NCBI GenBank assembly: GCA_900472575.1
Contig: UCIV01000021.1
Span: forward strand, 160,688 to 224,687
From: Hyphomicrobiales bacterium
Lineage (GTDB): Bacteria > Pseudomonadota > Alphaproteobacteria > Rhizobiales > Rhizobiaceae
Direction of reading: 5' to 3'
Length of the DNA stretch: 64,000 nt
Numbering within the stretch: the stretch's first letter is position 1; each line of letters opens with the position of its first letter. The notes under the pieces are model-generated. The model was not told the origin of the DNA. It saw only the letters and a list, made by a program, of their open reading frames with translations, and did not search any database. Below are positions 42,663 to 51,823 of the stretch, in pieces. A program made the translations under genes and the position numbers.

Positions 42663-43150
42663 GCACGGCATCGCAAAAGGGCTTCGTTTTCACGGGCTGG
42701 CACATGGCGGGCGTCATGGTTCTCTTCTTCGGCACGATCATATCGGTCAATGTCTTCATGGCCTATAACGCCATTACCAGTTGGAGCGGTCTCGTCGTCC
42801 CGAACACCTATGTCGCCAGCCAGCAGTTCAACGGCAAGGTGGCCCAAGCGAGGGCGCTTGCCGCGACGGGTGTCAACGGCCGGCTCGCCGTTGCCGCCAA
42901 TGGAGCTCGCTATGAAGTGCTCGGCCCCGACGGCCAGCCGGTTGAGGCAGACCACCTTGTCCTCAATTTCAAGCGCCCTGTCGGCGAGCATCAGGATTTC
43001 AGCATCGATATGACCGCAGAAGGCAAGGGAGCTTTCAGCGCTTCCCATGAGATCCTGCCGGGTCACTGGATTGTCGAGGCAATCGCCGAGCGCGGCGGAC
43101 AACGCATCCTCCACCATGCGGAGCGTGTCTCTGTCCACGGAGCAAAGTAA
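42659..43150 (+). CDS. ccoH: cbb3 oxidase assembly protein CcoH
   Basis: A 163-residue FixH protein. One N-terminal membrane segment (WHMAGVMVLFFGTIISVNVFMAY) and a periplasmic domain (about 45-163) match the family. It is required for stable assembly of cbb3 oxidase and works near CcoI. Translation is coupled to both neighbours: ATGA overlap with ccoG and TAATG overlap with ccoI. Confidence 0.92.
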   Translation: MSTASQKGFVFTGWHMAGVMVLFFGTIISVNVFMAYNAITSWSGLVVPNTYVASQQFNGKVAQARALAATGVNGRLAVAANGARYEVLGPDGQPVEADHLVLNFKRPVGEHQDFSIDMTAEGKGAFSASHEILPGHWIVEAIAERGGQRILHHAERVSVHGAK

Positions 43151-45429
43151 TGAGCTGCTGCGCACCCGGAACGGAAGGCGAGATCGTCAGATCCGCACCG
43201 TCTTCCGAAGAAATGCTGCTGGCAAGCCGCGATCTCGGCGAGGGCAGGCGGCAGGTTGATCTCAGCGTGCCCGGCGTCCATTGCGGCGCCTGCATCGTCT
43301 CGATCGAAAATGCGCTGAAGGTCATGCCCGCAGTGGAAAAAGCCCGCGTCAATCTTTCCACCAAACGCGTCTCCATCGTCTGGCATCAGAACCTCGACGC
43401 ATCGGCCGTCGATCCCGCCGATTTCGTCGGCTCGATCGCTGCTGCAACCGGCTATGATGCCTATCTCTTCGATGCCTCGCTCGATGATGGCGACAAGCTG
43501 CAGCGTGATCTCGTGCGCGCAGTCGCCCTTTGCGGTTTCGCCGCCGCAAACATCATGCTTCTGTCGGTCTCCGTCTGGTCCGGTGCCGATGATGCCACGC
43601 GCGACATGTTCCACTGGATCTCCGCCTTCATCGCCGCACCTGCGCTGATCTATGGCGGCCGGTTTTTCTACTCCTCTGCATGGGCCGTCCTGAAACGCGG
43701 CCGCACCAACATGGACGTGCCGATCGCTCTTGCGATCACGCTCTCCTATGCGGTGTCGCTGTGGGAAACCATGCATCACGGCGAACATGCCTGGTTCGAT
43801 GCCACCGTCTCACTCCTGTTCTTCCTGCTGATCGGCCGCACGCTCGATCACATCATGCGTGACCGGGCGAGGGCGGCGATCAGCGGTCTTGCCCGCCTGT
43901 CACCGCGCGGTGCCATGGTCGTTTTGCCTGACGGCACGCGCGAATACCGCCCCGTCGAGGATGTGAAACCCGGTGATCGCGTCGCGATTGCCGCCGGCGA
44001 ACGTATTCCGGTCGATGGCACGGTCGAGTGGGGCGCAAGCGATCTCGACGTCTCGATCGTCAACGGTGAAAGCGTGCCGCAGGCAGTCGCAGCCGGTGCC
44101 GCCGTCCATGCCGGCACGCTCAGCCTCACGGGCTCGCTCATCATCAAGGTCACAGCGACGGCAAGGGAATCCTTCCTCGCCGAAGTCATCTCGCTGATGG
44201 AAGTGGCCGAAGGCGCCAAGGCCGGTTATCGCCGTCTCGCAGACCGCGCCGCGCAATATTATTCGCCCGCCGTCCACCTTCTGGCACTCACCGCCTTCGT
44301 CGCCTGGGGGCTTGCCGGTGGCGACTGGAAGCGTGCGATGCTTATCGCCATCGCGGTCCTGATCATCACCTGCCCCTGCGCCTTGGGTCTGGCCGTGCCG
44401 GTCGTCCAGGTCGTTGCGGCCGGTCGCCTGTTCAAGAACGGCATCATGGTCAAGGACGGCTCAGCCATGGAACGGCTCGCCCAGGCCGACAGCGTCATTT
44501 TCGACAAGACCGGAACTCTGACACTCGGCCGTCCGCGACTCGTCAATGGCAGCGATATTCCGGGGCCGGTCCTGTCGCTCGCAGCCGGCCTGGCAGCCCA
44601 TTCGCGCCATCCGCTGTCGCGGGCGATCTGCGCCGTGGCATCCGGCCCGTTCCCGCTCTTCGACGACGTGATAGAAATCCCCGGAAGCGGGCTTGAGGCG
44701 CGCCGTGCCGAAGGGCTCTACAGGCTCGGCAATCGCCGCTTTGCCTGTGGGGACGTGAGCGGCAGCGAAAACGCCGATCTCGAAGTCGTGCTGTCGCGCG
44801 ACGGCCACGAGGTCACCTGCATCCGTTTCGAGGATGCGCTTCGTCAGGACGCCGCCTCGGCCATCCGCACTCTGGAAGCCGACGGCATGCCGGTCGACCT
44901 TGTCTCGGGTGATCGCGCCGGGCCGGTAAGGGCGCTGACCGCTCAACTCGGCATTGCCCGCTGGAAGGCGGAAGTCTCGCCCAAGGGCAAGGCCGATTAT
45001 TGCGCCTCGCTTGCCGGCGAAGGCCGCAAGGTGCTGATGGTCGGTGATGGTATCAACGATGCACCGGCGCTCGCCGCGGCCCATGTCTCGATGGCGCCGG
45101 CTACCGCGGCGGATATCGGCCGCAAGGCCGCCGATTTCGTCTTCATGCATGAAAGCCTCAATGCCGTGCCGCTGGCGATCGATATCTCGCGCCGCTCAAG
45201 CCGCCTGATCCGGCAGAATTTCGGGCTCGCCATCGGTTACAACATCATCGCCGTGCCGATCGCGCTTGCCGGCTATGCAACGCCGCTGATCGCCGCCGTC
45301 GCCATGTCCACCTCTTCGATCATCGTCGTCGTCAACGCGTTGCGCCTGAACCGGATCGGCAGCGAGGATCTGGCGGCACAGGCGGGGGCCGAGAAGACGG
45401 CTGAAAAAGGAAAGATGCGCGCCGCATGA
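43150..45429 (+). CDS. ccoI: Copper-translocating P-type ATPase CcoI
   Basis: A 759-residue P1B-type ATPase (FixI) that exports copper for insertion into the cbb3 oxidase. It begins with a Cys-rich MSCCAPG and a heavy-metal-associated domain with VHCGACI (CxxC-like). The membrane copper motif is ITCPCALGLAVP; phosphorylation site FDKTGTLT; hinge GDGINDAPAL; HP motif SRHPLSRAI. It overlaps ccoH and ccoS by a few bases, so the four genes form a tightly coupled unit. Confidence 0.95.
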   Translation: MSCCAPGTEGEIVRSAPSSEEMLLASRDLGEGRRQVDLSVPGVHCGACIVSIENALKVMPAVEKARVNLSTKRVSIVWHQNLDASAVDPADFVGSIAAATGYDAYLFDASLDDGDKLQRDLVRAVALCGFAAANIMLLSVSVWSGADDATRDMFHWISAFIAAPALIYGGRFFYSSAWAVLKRGRTNMDVPIALAITLSYAVSLWETMHHGEHAWFDATVSLLFFLLIGRTLDHIMRDRARAAISGLARLSPRGAMVVLPDGTREYRPVEDVKPGDRVAIAAGERIPVDGTVEWGASDLDVSIVNGESVPQAVAAGAAVHAGTLSLTGSLIIKVTATARESFLAEVISLMEVAEGAKAGYRRLADRAAQYYSPAVHLLALTAFVAWGLAGGDWKRAMLIAIAVLIITCPCALGLAVPVVQVVAAGRLFKNGIMVKDGSAMERLAQADSVIFDKTGTLTLGRPRLVNGSDIPGPVLSLAAGLAAHSRHPLSRAICAVASGPFPLFDDVIEIPGSGLEARRAEGLYRLGNRRFACGDVSGSENADLEVVLSRDGHEVTCIRFEDALRQDAASAIRTLEADGMPVDLVSGDRAGPVRALTAQLGIARWKAEVSPKGKADYCASLAGEGRKVLMVGDGINDAPALAAAHVSMAPATAADIGRKAADFVFMHESLNAVPLAIDISRRSSRLIRQNFGLAIGYNIIAVPIALAGYATPLIAAVAMSTSSIIVVVNALRLNRIGSEDLAAQAGAEKTAEKGKMRAA

Positions 45430-45578
45430 ACATGCTCATCTACCTCATCCCGGTCGCGCTCTTTCTCGGCGGCCTCGGGCTTGCGGCCTTCCTCTGGTCT
45501 CTCAAGAACGGCCAGTATGACGATCTCGACGGTGCCGCCTGGCGCATCATTGACGATGGCGAGGATCGCCCCGGCTGA
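45426..45578 (+). CDS. ccoS: cbb3 oxidase assembly protein CcoS
   Basis: A 50-residue FixS protein with one membrane segment (MLIYLIPVALFLGGLGLAAFLW) and the typical SLKNGQYDDLDGAAWRII tail. CcoS is required for cofactor insertion into the oxidase. Its ATG overlaps the ccoI stop (ATGA). It closes the ccoGHIS operon. Confidence 0.95.
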   Translation: MNMLIYLIPVALFLGGLGLAAFLWSLKNGQYDDLDGAAWRIIDDGEDRPG

Positions 45579-45709
45579 CAGGCCCGAATTATAGGGGCAG
45601 GCTATGGGGGCAGACAAATGCAGAATGTCACCGATTTAGACAATCGCTCCCTTGCCCCCATGGCGCACCAATGCCAAAAGAAGGCGCAACAAAATCGGAG
45701 GCTCCTCCC

Positions 45710-47143
45710 GTGGAACAGGCAGAAATCGGCCTAATCGGCCTTGGCGTCATGGGCGCCAACCTTTCCCTCAATATCGCTGAAAAAGGCAACAAGATTGCCG
45801 TCTTCAACCGTACGGTCGAAGTCACGAAAAAATTCTACGCGGATGCAGGCGCCCTCCAGGGCCAGATCATTCCGTGCGAAACGATGGAAGATTTCATCAA
45901 GGCCATCCGACCGCCACGCCCGATCATCATCATGATCAAAGCCGGCGATCCGGTCGACCAGCAGATGGAACTCCTGAAGCCCTATCTGTCCTCCGGCGAC
46001 ATCATGATCGACGCCGGCAATGCCAACTTCCGCGATACGATGCGGCGCTTCAAGAGCCTCGAAGGCAGCGACCTGACCTTTATCGGCATGGGCGTTTCCG
46101 GCGGTGAGGAAGGTGCGCGCCACGGACCGTCCATCATGGTCGGCGGCACGGAAGACAGCTGGAAGCGCGTCGAAAAGGTCCTGACCTCGATTTCGGCAAA
46201 ATTCAACGGCGAACCCTGCGTCGATTGGCTCGGCCCGAACGGTGCCGGCCACTTCGTCAAGACCATCCATAACGGCATCGAATATGCCGACATGCAGATG
46301 ATCGCCGAAATCTACGGCATCCTGCGTGATGGCCTCGGCATGAGCGCACCCGAGATCGGCGGCGTCTTCGGCCGCTGGAACGAAGGTCGCCTTGATTCCT
46401 ATCTCATGGAAATCTCGGAAAAGGTGCTGAAGGCCAACGACCCGATCACCGGTAAGCCGATGGTCGATATCATCGTCGACAGTGCCGGCCAGAAGGGCAC
46501 CGGCAAGTGGTCGGTCATCGAGGCCCAGAACATGGGCGTTGCAGCGACCGCCATCGAAGCAGCCGTTGCCGGCCGCGTCATCTCCTCGCTCCGGTCCGAG
46601 CGTCAGGCCGCCGAAAAGATCCTTGGCAAGCCGGCTCTGGTAGATCGCCCGAAGGATGGCATGGCCTTCCTCGCCGATCTGGAACTCGCGCTTCTGGCCG
46701 CCAAAATCGGCGCTTATGCGCAGGGCTTTGCCGTCATGGCGGAAGCCTCGAAGGAATTCGGCTGGAACCTGCCTATGCCGACGATCGCCAAGATCTGGCG
46801 CGCCGGCTGCATCATCCGTTCGCAGTTCCTCGATGAGATCACCTCGGCCTTCACCAAGGATCCGAATGTGGCAAACCTCATCGTCACCCCGGCCTTCTCG
46901 CAGTTGGTCAAGGAAACCGACGGCGCGCTTCGCCGCATCGTCTCCTATGCAGCACTGAACGGCCTGCCGGCTCCGGCGCTCACCTCGGCTCTTTCCTATT
47001 TCGACGCCTACCGTCGGGGCAGGGGCACGGCCAACCTCATCCAGGCCCAGCGCGACTTCTTCGGCGCGCACGGTTTCGACCGCCTCGATGGCGTCGACAA
47101 GCATCACGGCCCTTGGGGCAGCGGCCTCGCCGATTTCGCCTGA
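45710..47143 (+). CDS. gnd: 6-phosphogluconate dehydrogenase (decarboxylating)
   Basis: The third enzyme of the oxidative pentose phosphate pathway, forming ribulose 5-phosphate, CO2 and NADPH. About 477 residues is normal. The NADP motif is IGLIGLGVMGANLSLNIAEKG; the substrate motif is GMGVSGGEEGARHGPSIMVGG; catalytic Lys is in GHFVKTIHNGIEY. I use the GTG at 45710 (VEQAEIGLIGLG), eight bases after GGAGG; an ATG at 45671 would add 13 non-conserved residues. A strong terminator follows. Confidence 0.95.
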   Translation: MEQAEIGLIGLGVMGANLSLNIAEKGNKIAVFNRTVEVTKKFYADAGALQGQIIPCETMEDFIKAIRPPRPIIIMIKAGDPVDQQMELLKPYLSSGDIMIDAGNANFRDTMRRFKSLEGSDLTFIGMGVSGGEEGARHGPSIMVGGTEDSWKRVEKVLTSISAKFNGEPCVDWLGPNGAGHFVKTIHNGIEYADMQMIAEIYGILRDGLGMSAPEIGGVFGRWNEGRLDSYLMEISEKVLKANDPITGKPMVDIIVDSAGQKGTGKWSVIEAQNMGVAATAIEAAVAGRVISSLRSERQAAEKILGKPALVDRPKDGMAFLADLELALLAAKIGAYAQGFAVMAEASKEFGWNLPMPTIAKIWRAGCIIRSQFLDEITSAFTKDPNVANLIVTPAFSQLVKETDGALRRIVSYAALNGLPAPALTSALSYFDAYRRGRGTANLIQAQRDFFGAHGFDRLDGVDKHHGPWGSGLADFA

Positions 47144-47162
47144 TCGCTTGATAAACTAGATG

Positions 47163-47192
47163 AAAAAGCCCGGCCAAGTGCCGGGCTTTTTT
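47163..47192 (+). terminator. Rho-independent terminator after gnd
   Basis: AAAAAGCCCGGC, loop CAAGT, GCCGGGCTTTTTT. The symmetrical A/T flanks let it serve both gnd and the convergent LacI-family gene. Confidence 0.92.
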
Positions 47193-47203
47193 GCAGGTAG
47201 TGC

Positions 47204-48250
47204 CTAATCCTTCGGTCCCATCTGCGACCAGACCGGACCATCGATACTCTGCAGCAATTCGGGCGCTACACCGTCGATACGGGCCAGTACCGCCTTTGCC
47301 AGTTCCCGGCCGGCGTGACGCACGTCTTCCGTCACGGTCAGCATTTCCGGCCTGATCCAGTTCAAGAATTCGGCCGACTGTTTCGAGACAATATCGATCT
47401 CCTTGCCTAGCCGGCGTCCGGCTGCCTCGGCTCCGGCAACCAGTGCGATCGATGCGGATCCGCTGAGCGAGATGATACCGTCCGGCGGCTCAGTAAGGCG
47501 ACACAGGCGCTCCGCATAGGCGCGGATTTCCTCAAGTGGCGTCTCCGTGGTCATCCGGCCCATCGAAACTTCCGTCACCTGAAAATCGTTCAGGCCGTGC
47601 TCGAAACCTATCCGGCTATGTATCTGGTAGGAAAACCGGCTGAGCGGCGCCAGGAGCGCGATGCGCCGTCTTCCACGCTGCACGAGGCGTTGCACCGCCT
47701 GATAGACATAGGCCTCGTTATCGAAGTCGTGGAATGGGTGAACAATGCCCATATCCGTTCGCCCATGGGTAACGAAAGGCAGGTTCCGTTCCGTCATCAG
47801 GTGCACGCGCGGATCCTCCGGTTCCATGCGCGAGATGATCACCCCATCCGCCGAACCGGTATCGAGAATGTAGCGCACCGGCACCATCGGGTCTTTCTCG
47901 AAGGAGTGCGGCGTCACCACAAGGTGATACTGGGTTCCCCCCAGCACTTCCGAAATTCCCTGCACCATCTGGCTGGTGAAGCCCATCAATTCCTGCTCGA
48001 TGCTCAGCACCAGCGCGATCACGTTGGTCTTGCCGGTCCGCAGGCGCACACCCGCCCGGTTCGGCTGGTAGCCGAGCTGGCGCGCCACCAGTCGTACGCG
48101 CTCCTTGGTCTCGGACCCGATATCCGGCGCATCTTTCAGCGCGCGCGATACGGTCGTGATCCCAAGACCCGTCATAAAGGCGATCGTCTTGAGGGTAGGG
48201 CGTTCGTTAGCCGCCGCGCTGCTCGTGGATGTTTTTCTGATCTCGTCCAT
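47204..48250 (-). CDS. LacI-family transcriptional regulator of the sugar locus
   Basis: A ~348-residue LacI/GalR repressor. The helix-turn-helix is [26 protein letters not shown] with the hinge region [17 protein letters not shown]; the remainder is a sugar-binding periplasmic-protein-like domain. It is divergent from the ABC-transporter operon, and matching operators lie near both promoters (48317 and 48580), so it most likely controls that operon and itself. ATG 48250 and 48277 are both possible; 48250 gives the N-terminus I find more typical. Confidence 0.9.
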   Translation of the reverse strand: MDEIRKTSTSSAAANERPTLKTIAFMTGLGITTVSRALKDAPDIGSETKERVRLVARQLGYQPNRAGVRLRTGKTNVIALVLSIEQELMGFTSQMVQGISEVLGGTQYHLVVTPHSFEKDPMVPVRYILDTGSADGVIISRMEPEDPRVHLMTERNLPFVTHGRTDMGIVHPFHDFDNEAYVYQAVQRLVQRGRRRIALLAPLSRFSYQIHSRIGFEHGLNDFQVTEVSMGRMTTETPLEEIRAYAERLCRLTEPPDGIISLSGSASIALVAGAEAAGRRLGKEIDIVSKQSAEFLNWIRPEMLTVTEDVRHAGRELAKAVLARIDGVAPELLQSIDGPVWSQMGPKD

Positions 48251-48316
48251 CTTGCTGCTCGCATCGATTGCCGCCATTGGCTTTTGAATGACGCAGTCCG
48301 GTTATTACAGAAAAAA

Positions 48317-48330
48317 CTGAAACGTTACAG
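48317..48330. promoter_or_regulatory. Putative LacI-family operator 1
   Basis: CTGAAACGTTACAG, a near-perfect palindrome around AACGTT, 67 bases upstream of the lacI-type gene start. It matches operator 2 in inverted sense (consensus CTGNAACGTTNCAG). Confidence 0.75.
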
Positions 48331-48579
48331 GTAATTTTCAACCCGCCTCCGATGAAAACATTTCGATCCGCAACCATGTGTTGGCATTACGCAATTGCAC
48401 ATCGATTTTGTGCATATGCGAAATAAAATCGCCTTGGATCGATCTCATGGCGGCATTTCATGGAATTATATACCTGATAATTCTGAATTTAGTACCCTTG
48501 TAAGTTGTTATTGTGATGGGTCATGCAATAATTTGGAGAAGCAGGCTTGCCACCCCTCTGGCTTTGCCCTAGCTTTTTA

Positions 48580-48593
48580 CTGCAACGTTTCAG
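48580..48593. promoter_or_regulatory. Putative LacI-family operator 2
   Basis: CTGCAACGTTTCAG, ending 15 bases before the start of the substrate-binding protein gene and just before its GGGAGG ribosome site, a position suited to blocking transcription. The 249 bases between the two operators hold the divergent promoters and no gene. Confidence 0.75.
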
Positions 48594-48608
48594 TGAGGGA
48601 GGAGACTC

Positions 48609-49841
48609 ATGCGTATCCGTGCATTTGCAGCCGTTCTGGCTGCCACCGCGGCGCTGCCTTGTGCAGCTATGGCCGCCGATCTGGAAGTCACGCATTGGTG
48701 GACATCGGGAGGCGAGGCGGCAGCCGTGAAAGAGCTGGCGACCGCATTCGATGCAACCGGCAATAAATGGGTCGATGGTGCAATTGCCGGTTCAGGCAGC
48801 ACGGCGCGCCCGATCATGATCAGCCGTATCACCGGTGGTGACCCGATGGGCGCCACCCAGTTCAACCACGGACGCCAGGCCGAAGAACTGGTCATGTCCG
48901 GTCTGATGCGCGACCTGAGCGACGTCGCCGAAAAGGGCAAATGGAAGGATATCATCAAACCCGCGAGCCTGCTCGACAGCTGCACCTTTGAGGGCAAGAT
49001 CTACTGCGCCCCGGTCAACATCCATTCCTGGCAGTGGTTGTGGCTTTCCAATGCGGCCTTCGAAAAGGCGGGCGTACCGGTCCCGAAAGACTGGAACGAG
49101 TTCGTCGCAGCCGGCCCCAAGCTGCGGGAAGCCGGCCTTCAACCGCTCGCCGTGGGCGGTTCCGCCTTCCAGGTCAACGGCCTGTTCGACACGCTGGTGA
49201 TCGCGCTGGGCGGCACCGAGCTTTACAACAAGGTCTACAAGGACAAGGACGAGGAAACCGCGGCCGGTCCTGAAATGGCAAAGATTTTTGCGGCGGCCGA
49301 CGATGCCCGCAAGCTTGCCAAGGGCTCCAACGTGCAGGACTGGAACCAGGCCACCAATCTGGTCATCACCGGCAAGGCCGGCGGCCAGATCATGGGTGAC
49401 TGGGCGCAGGGCGAGTTCCAACAGGCCGGAAAGGTTGCCGGCAAGGATTATACCTGCCTTCCGGGCCTTGGTCTCAACCAGACCCTGACCACCGGCGGCG
49501 ATGCCATCTACTTCCCGGTTCTGAAGGACGAAGCAAAGTCCAAGGCGCAGGAAGTGCTGGCGGAAACCATCGTCGATCCCAAGGTACAGGTCGCCTTCAA
49601 TCTCAAGAAGGGCTCCGTGCCGATCCGGAGTGACGTCGATCTTGCTGCTGCAAACGACTGCATGAAGAAGGGCATCGAGATCATCTCGAAGGGCAGCACG
49701 GCAACCAGTACCGACCAGCTCGTTTCGGCCGATACGCAGAAGCAGAAGGAGGACCTGATGTCCGAATTCTTCGCCAATGCGTCGATCACGCCGAAACAGG
49801 CGCAGGAACGCTTCGCCTCCATCATCGGCTCGGCGGACTGA
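48609..49841 (+). CDS. ABC transporter sugar-binding protein (CUT1 type)
   Basis: A 410-residue periplasmic binding protein. The signal peptide MRIRAFAAVLAATAALPCAAMA is followed by ADLEVTHWWTSGGE, typical of CUT1 family glucose/oligosaccharide-binding proteins (extracellular solute-binding family 1). Features include AMSGGDPMGATQF-like RITGGDPMGATQFNHG and WSWQWLWLSN-like aromatic residues. The GH2 and GH43 genes downstream suggest beta-mannosides or xylo-oligosaccharides as ligand, which is inference. It begins the operon after operator 2. Confidence 0.9.
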   Translation: MRIRAFAAVLAATAALPCAAMAADLEVTHWWTSGGEAAAVKELATAFDATGNKWVDGAIAGSGSTARPIMISRITGGDPMGATQFNHGRQAEELVMSGLMRDLSDVAEKGKWKDIIKPASLLDSCTFEGKIYCAPVNIHSWQWLWLSNAAFEKAGVPVPKDWNEFVAAGPKLREAGLQPLAVGGSAFQVNGLFDTLVIALGGTELYNKVYKDKDEETAAGPEMAKIFAAADDARKLAKGSNVQDWNQATNLVITGKAGGQIMGDWAQGEFQQAGKVAGKDYTCLPGLGLNQTLTTGGDAIYFPVLKDEAKSKAQEVLAETIVDPKVQVAFNLKKGSVPIRSDVDLAAANDCMKKGIEIISKGSTATSTDQLVSADTQKQKEDLMSEFFANASITPKQAQERFASIIGSAD

Positions 49842-49944
49842 TCACTCCATCACGATCCTGAACCGCACTGGCCTCGCCCTTTCGCAAGAGGGGCGGGGCC
49901 GGAAGGAAGGGCTGCGCCTTGAGCGCGCCGATCGAGGAGGAATA

Positions 49945-50880
49945 ATGTCTCGTACCGTGCCGTCCGCTACACCATCCAGACCGCTGCCGAAATCGTCCGG
50001 CCGGCCTAATCAGCTCTTCCGCAATCTCAATTCCAAGATTGCGCTCACCCCCATGATATTAGTTGCCGCTGTCGTATTCTTCGGCGGCACGATCTGGACG
50101 GTGATATATTCCTTCACCAATTCCAGACTTCTGCCGCGGGCAAGCTTTGTCGGTTTTGACCAGTATGAGCGCCTTTGGGCCTCGTCCCGCTGGATCATCT
50201 CGATCCAGAACCTCTTGATCTACGGCATCCTGTCCCTGATCTTCTCGCTCGTGGTCGGCTTCGTGCTGGCAGCGCTGATGGATCAGAAGATCCGCTTCGA
50301 AAGCGCCTTCCGCACCATTTTCCTTTATCCCTTCGCTTTGTCCTTCATTGTCACCGGCCTTGTCTGGCAATGGATCCTCAATCCGGAATTCGGCGTGCAG
50401 GGCATCGTCCGTTCGCTTGGCTGGACAAGCTTCACCTTCGACCCGCTCTACAATCCCGATATCGTCATCTACGGCATCCTGATCGCAGGTCTCTGGCAGG
50501 GGACAGGGCTCGTCATGTGCCTTATGCTTGCCGGCCTGCGCGGCATCGACGAGGATATCTGGAAGGCGGCGCGCGTCGACGGCATCCCGATGTGGCGGAC
50601 CTATCTTTTCGTCGTCATCCCGATGATGCGCCCGGTCTTCATCACCACGCTCGTGCTCATCGGCAGCGGCATCGTCAAGCTTTACGATCTGGTCGTGGCG
50701 CAGACGTCAGGCGGCCCCGGCAATGCGTCGGAAGTGCCTGCCAAATATGTCTATGACTACATGTTCCAGGCGCAGAACCTGGGGCAGGGCTTTGCCGCCT
50801 CCACCATGATGCTGCTTACCGTCGCCATCATCATCATCCCCTGGGCCTATCTCGAATTCGGAGGGAAGAAGCGTGGCTAA
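49945..50880 (+). CDS. ABC transporter sugar permease 1
   Basis: A 311-residue MalF-type CUT1 permease with about six membrane segments (IALTPMILVAAVVFFGGTIWTV, SLIFSLVVGFVLAALM, FLYPFALSFIVTGLVW and others). The EAA loop is DIWKAARVDGIPMWRTYLFVVIPMM. ATG 49945 follows GAGGAGG; a longer in-frame extension into the binding-protein gene is not coding. It overlaps the second permease by 8 bases. Confidence 0.92.
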   Translation: MSRTVPSATPSRPLPKSSGRPNQLFRNLNSKIALTPMILVAAVVFFGGTIWTVIYSFTNSRLLPRASFVGFDQYERLWASSRWIISIQNLLIYGILSLIFSLVVGFVLAALMDQKIRFESAFRTIFLYPFALSFIVTGLVWQWILNPEFGVQGIVRSLGWTSFTFDPLYNPDIVIYGILIAGLWQGTGLVMCLMLAGLRGIDEDIWKAARVDGIPMWRTYLFVVIPMMRPVFITTLVLIGSGIVKLYDLVVAQTSGGPGNASEVPAKYVYDYMFQAQNLGQGFAASTMMLLTVAIIIIPWAYLEFGGKKRG

Positions 50881-51817
50881 CGTCTCCACTCTCAACGCGA
50901 CCGGCGCCGCAATAGATGCCGTCAGAACCGAAATCGCAGCGGGACCACGCGGCAAGAAGCCGAAAAAGGTACTCTCTCGCCGCAATATCATGATCTACGG
51001 CATCCTCGGTCTGGCAGCGCTCTATTACCTCCTGCCGCTCTACGTGATGGTCGTCACCTCATTGAAGGGCATGCCGGAAGTCCGTCTCGGCAACATCTTC
51101 TCGCCGCCGATGGAAATCACCTTTGAGCCCTGGGTGAAGGCCTGGGCTGAGGCCTGCACCGGCCTCAACTGCGACGGTCTTTCCCGCGGCTTCTGGAACT
51201 CGGTGCGCATTCTCGTGCCCTCGGTTATCGTCTCGATCGCGGTCGCCTCGGTCAGCGGTTATGCGCTTGCCAACTGGCGCTTCAAAGGCTCGGAGCTGTT
51301 CTTCTCCGTGCTCATCATCGGTGCCTTCATTCCCTATCAGGTGATGATCTATCCGCTGGTTATCATCCTGCGCGAAATCGGCATCTACGGCTCGCTGACC
51401 GGCCTCGTCATCGTCCATACGATCTTCGGCATGCCGATCCTGACGCTGCTCTTCCGCAACTATTTCGCCGGCCTGCCGGAGGAACTGTTCAAGGCCGCGC
51501 GCATCGATGGCGCAGGCTTCTGGCAGATCTACGGCCGCATCATGCTGCCCATGTCGCTGCCGATCTTCGTCGTCGCGATCATCATCCAGGTCACCGGCAT
51601 CTGGAACGACTTCCTTTTCGGCGTCGTCTTCACGCGGCCCGATACCTATCCGATGACCGTCCAGCTCAACAACATCGTCAACTCCGTCCAGGGGGTGAAG
51701 GAATACAACGTCAACATGGCGGCGACGCTGCTCACCGGCGCTGTTCCGCTCATCGTCTATTTCGTTTCCGGCCGGCTGTTCGTTCGCGGCATCGCCGCCG
51801 GCGCAGTTAAGGGGTAA
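50873..51817 (+). CDS. ABC transporter sugar permease 2
   Basis: A 314-residue MalG-type CUT1 permease. The N-terminal ~40 residues are cytoplasmic and basic; then come six membrane segments (IMIYGILGLAALYYLLPLYVMVVTSL and others). The EAA loop is ELFKAARIDGAGFWQIYGRIMLPMSLP. The GTG at 50873 overlaps the stop of permease 1, indicating translational coupling. Confidence 0.92.
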   Translation: MANVSTLNATGAAIDAVRTEIAAGPRGKKPKKVLSRRNIMIYGILGLAALYYLLPLYVMVVTSLKGMPEVRLGNIFSPPMEITFEPWVKAWAEACTGLNCDGLSRGFWNSVRILVPSVIVSIAVASVSGYALANWRFKGSELFFSVLIIGAFIPYQVMIYPLVIILREIGIYGSLTGLVIVHTIFGMPILTLLFRNYFAGLPEELFKAARIDGAGFWQIYGRIMLPMSLPIFVVAIIIQVTGIWNDFLFGVVFTRPDTYPMTVQLNNIVNSVQGVKEYNVNMAATLLTGAVPLIVYFVSGRLFVRGIAAGAVKG

Positions 51818-51823
51818 GCCTTG

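Noticed and set aside
40890..42671. Very long minus-strand frame (593 codons) opposite ccoG
   Set aside because: Longer than ccoG itself but has no recognisable domain; ccoG has membrane segments and 4Fe-4S motifs on the plus strand.
45731..47107. Long minus-strand frame (458 codons) opposite gnd
   Set aside because: Shadow of gnd, which is unmistakable.
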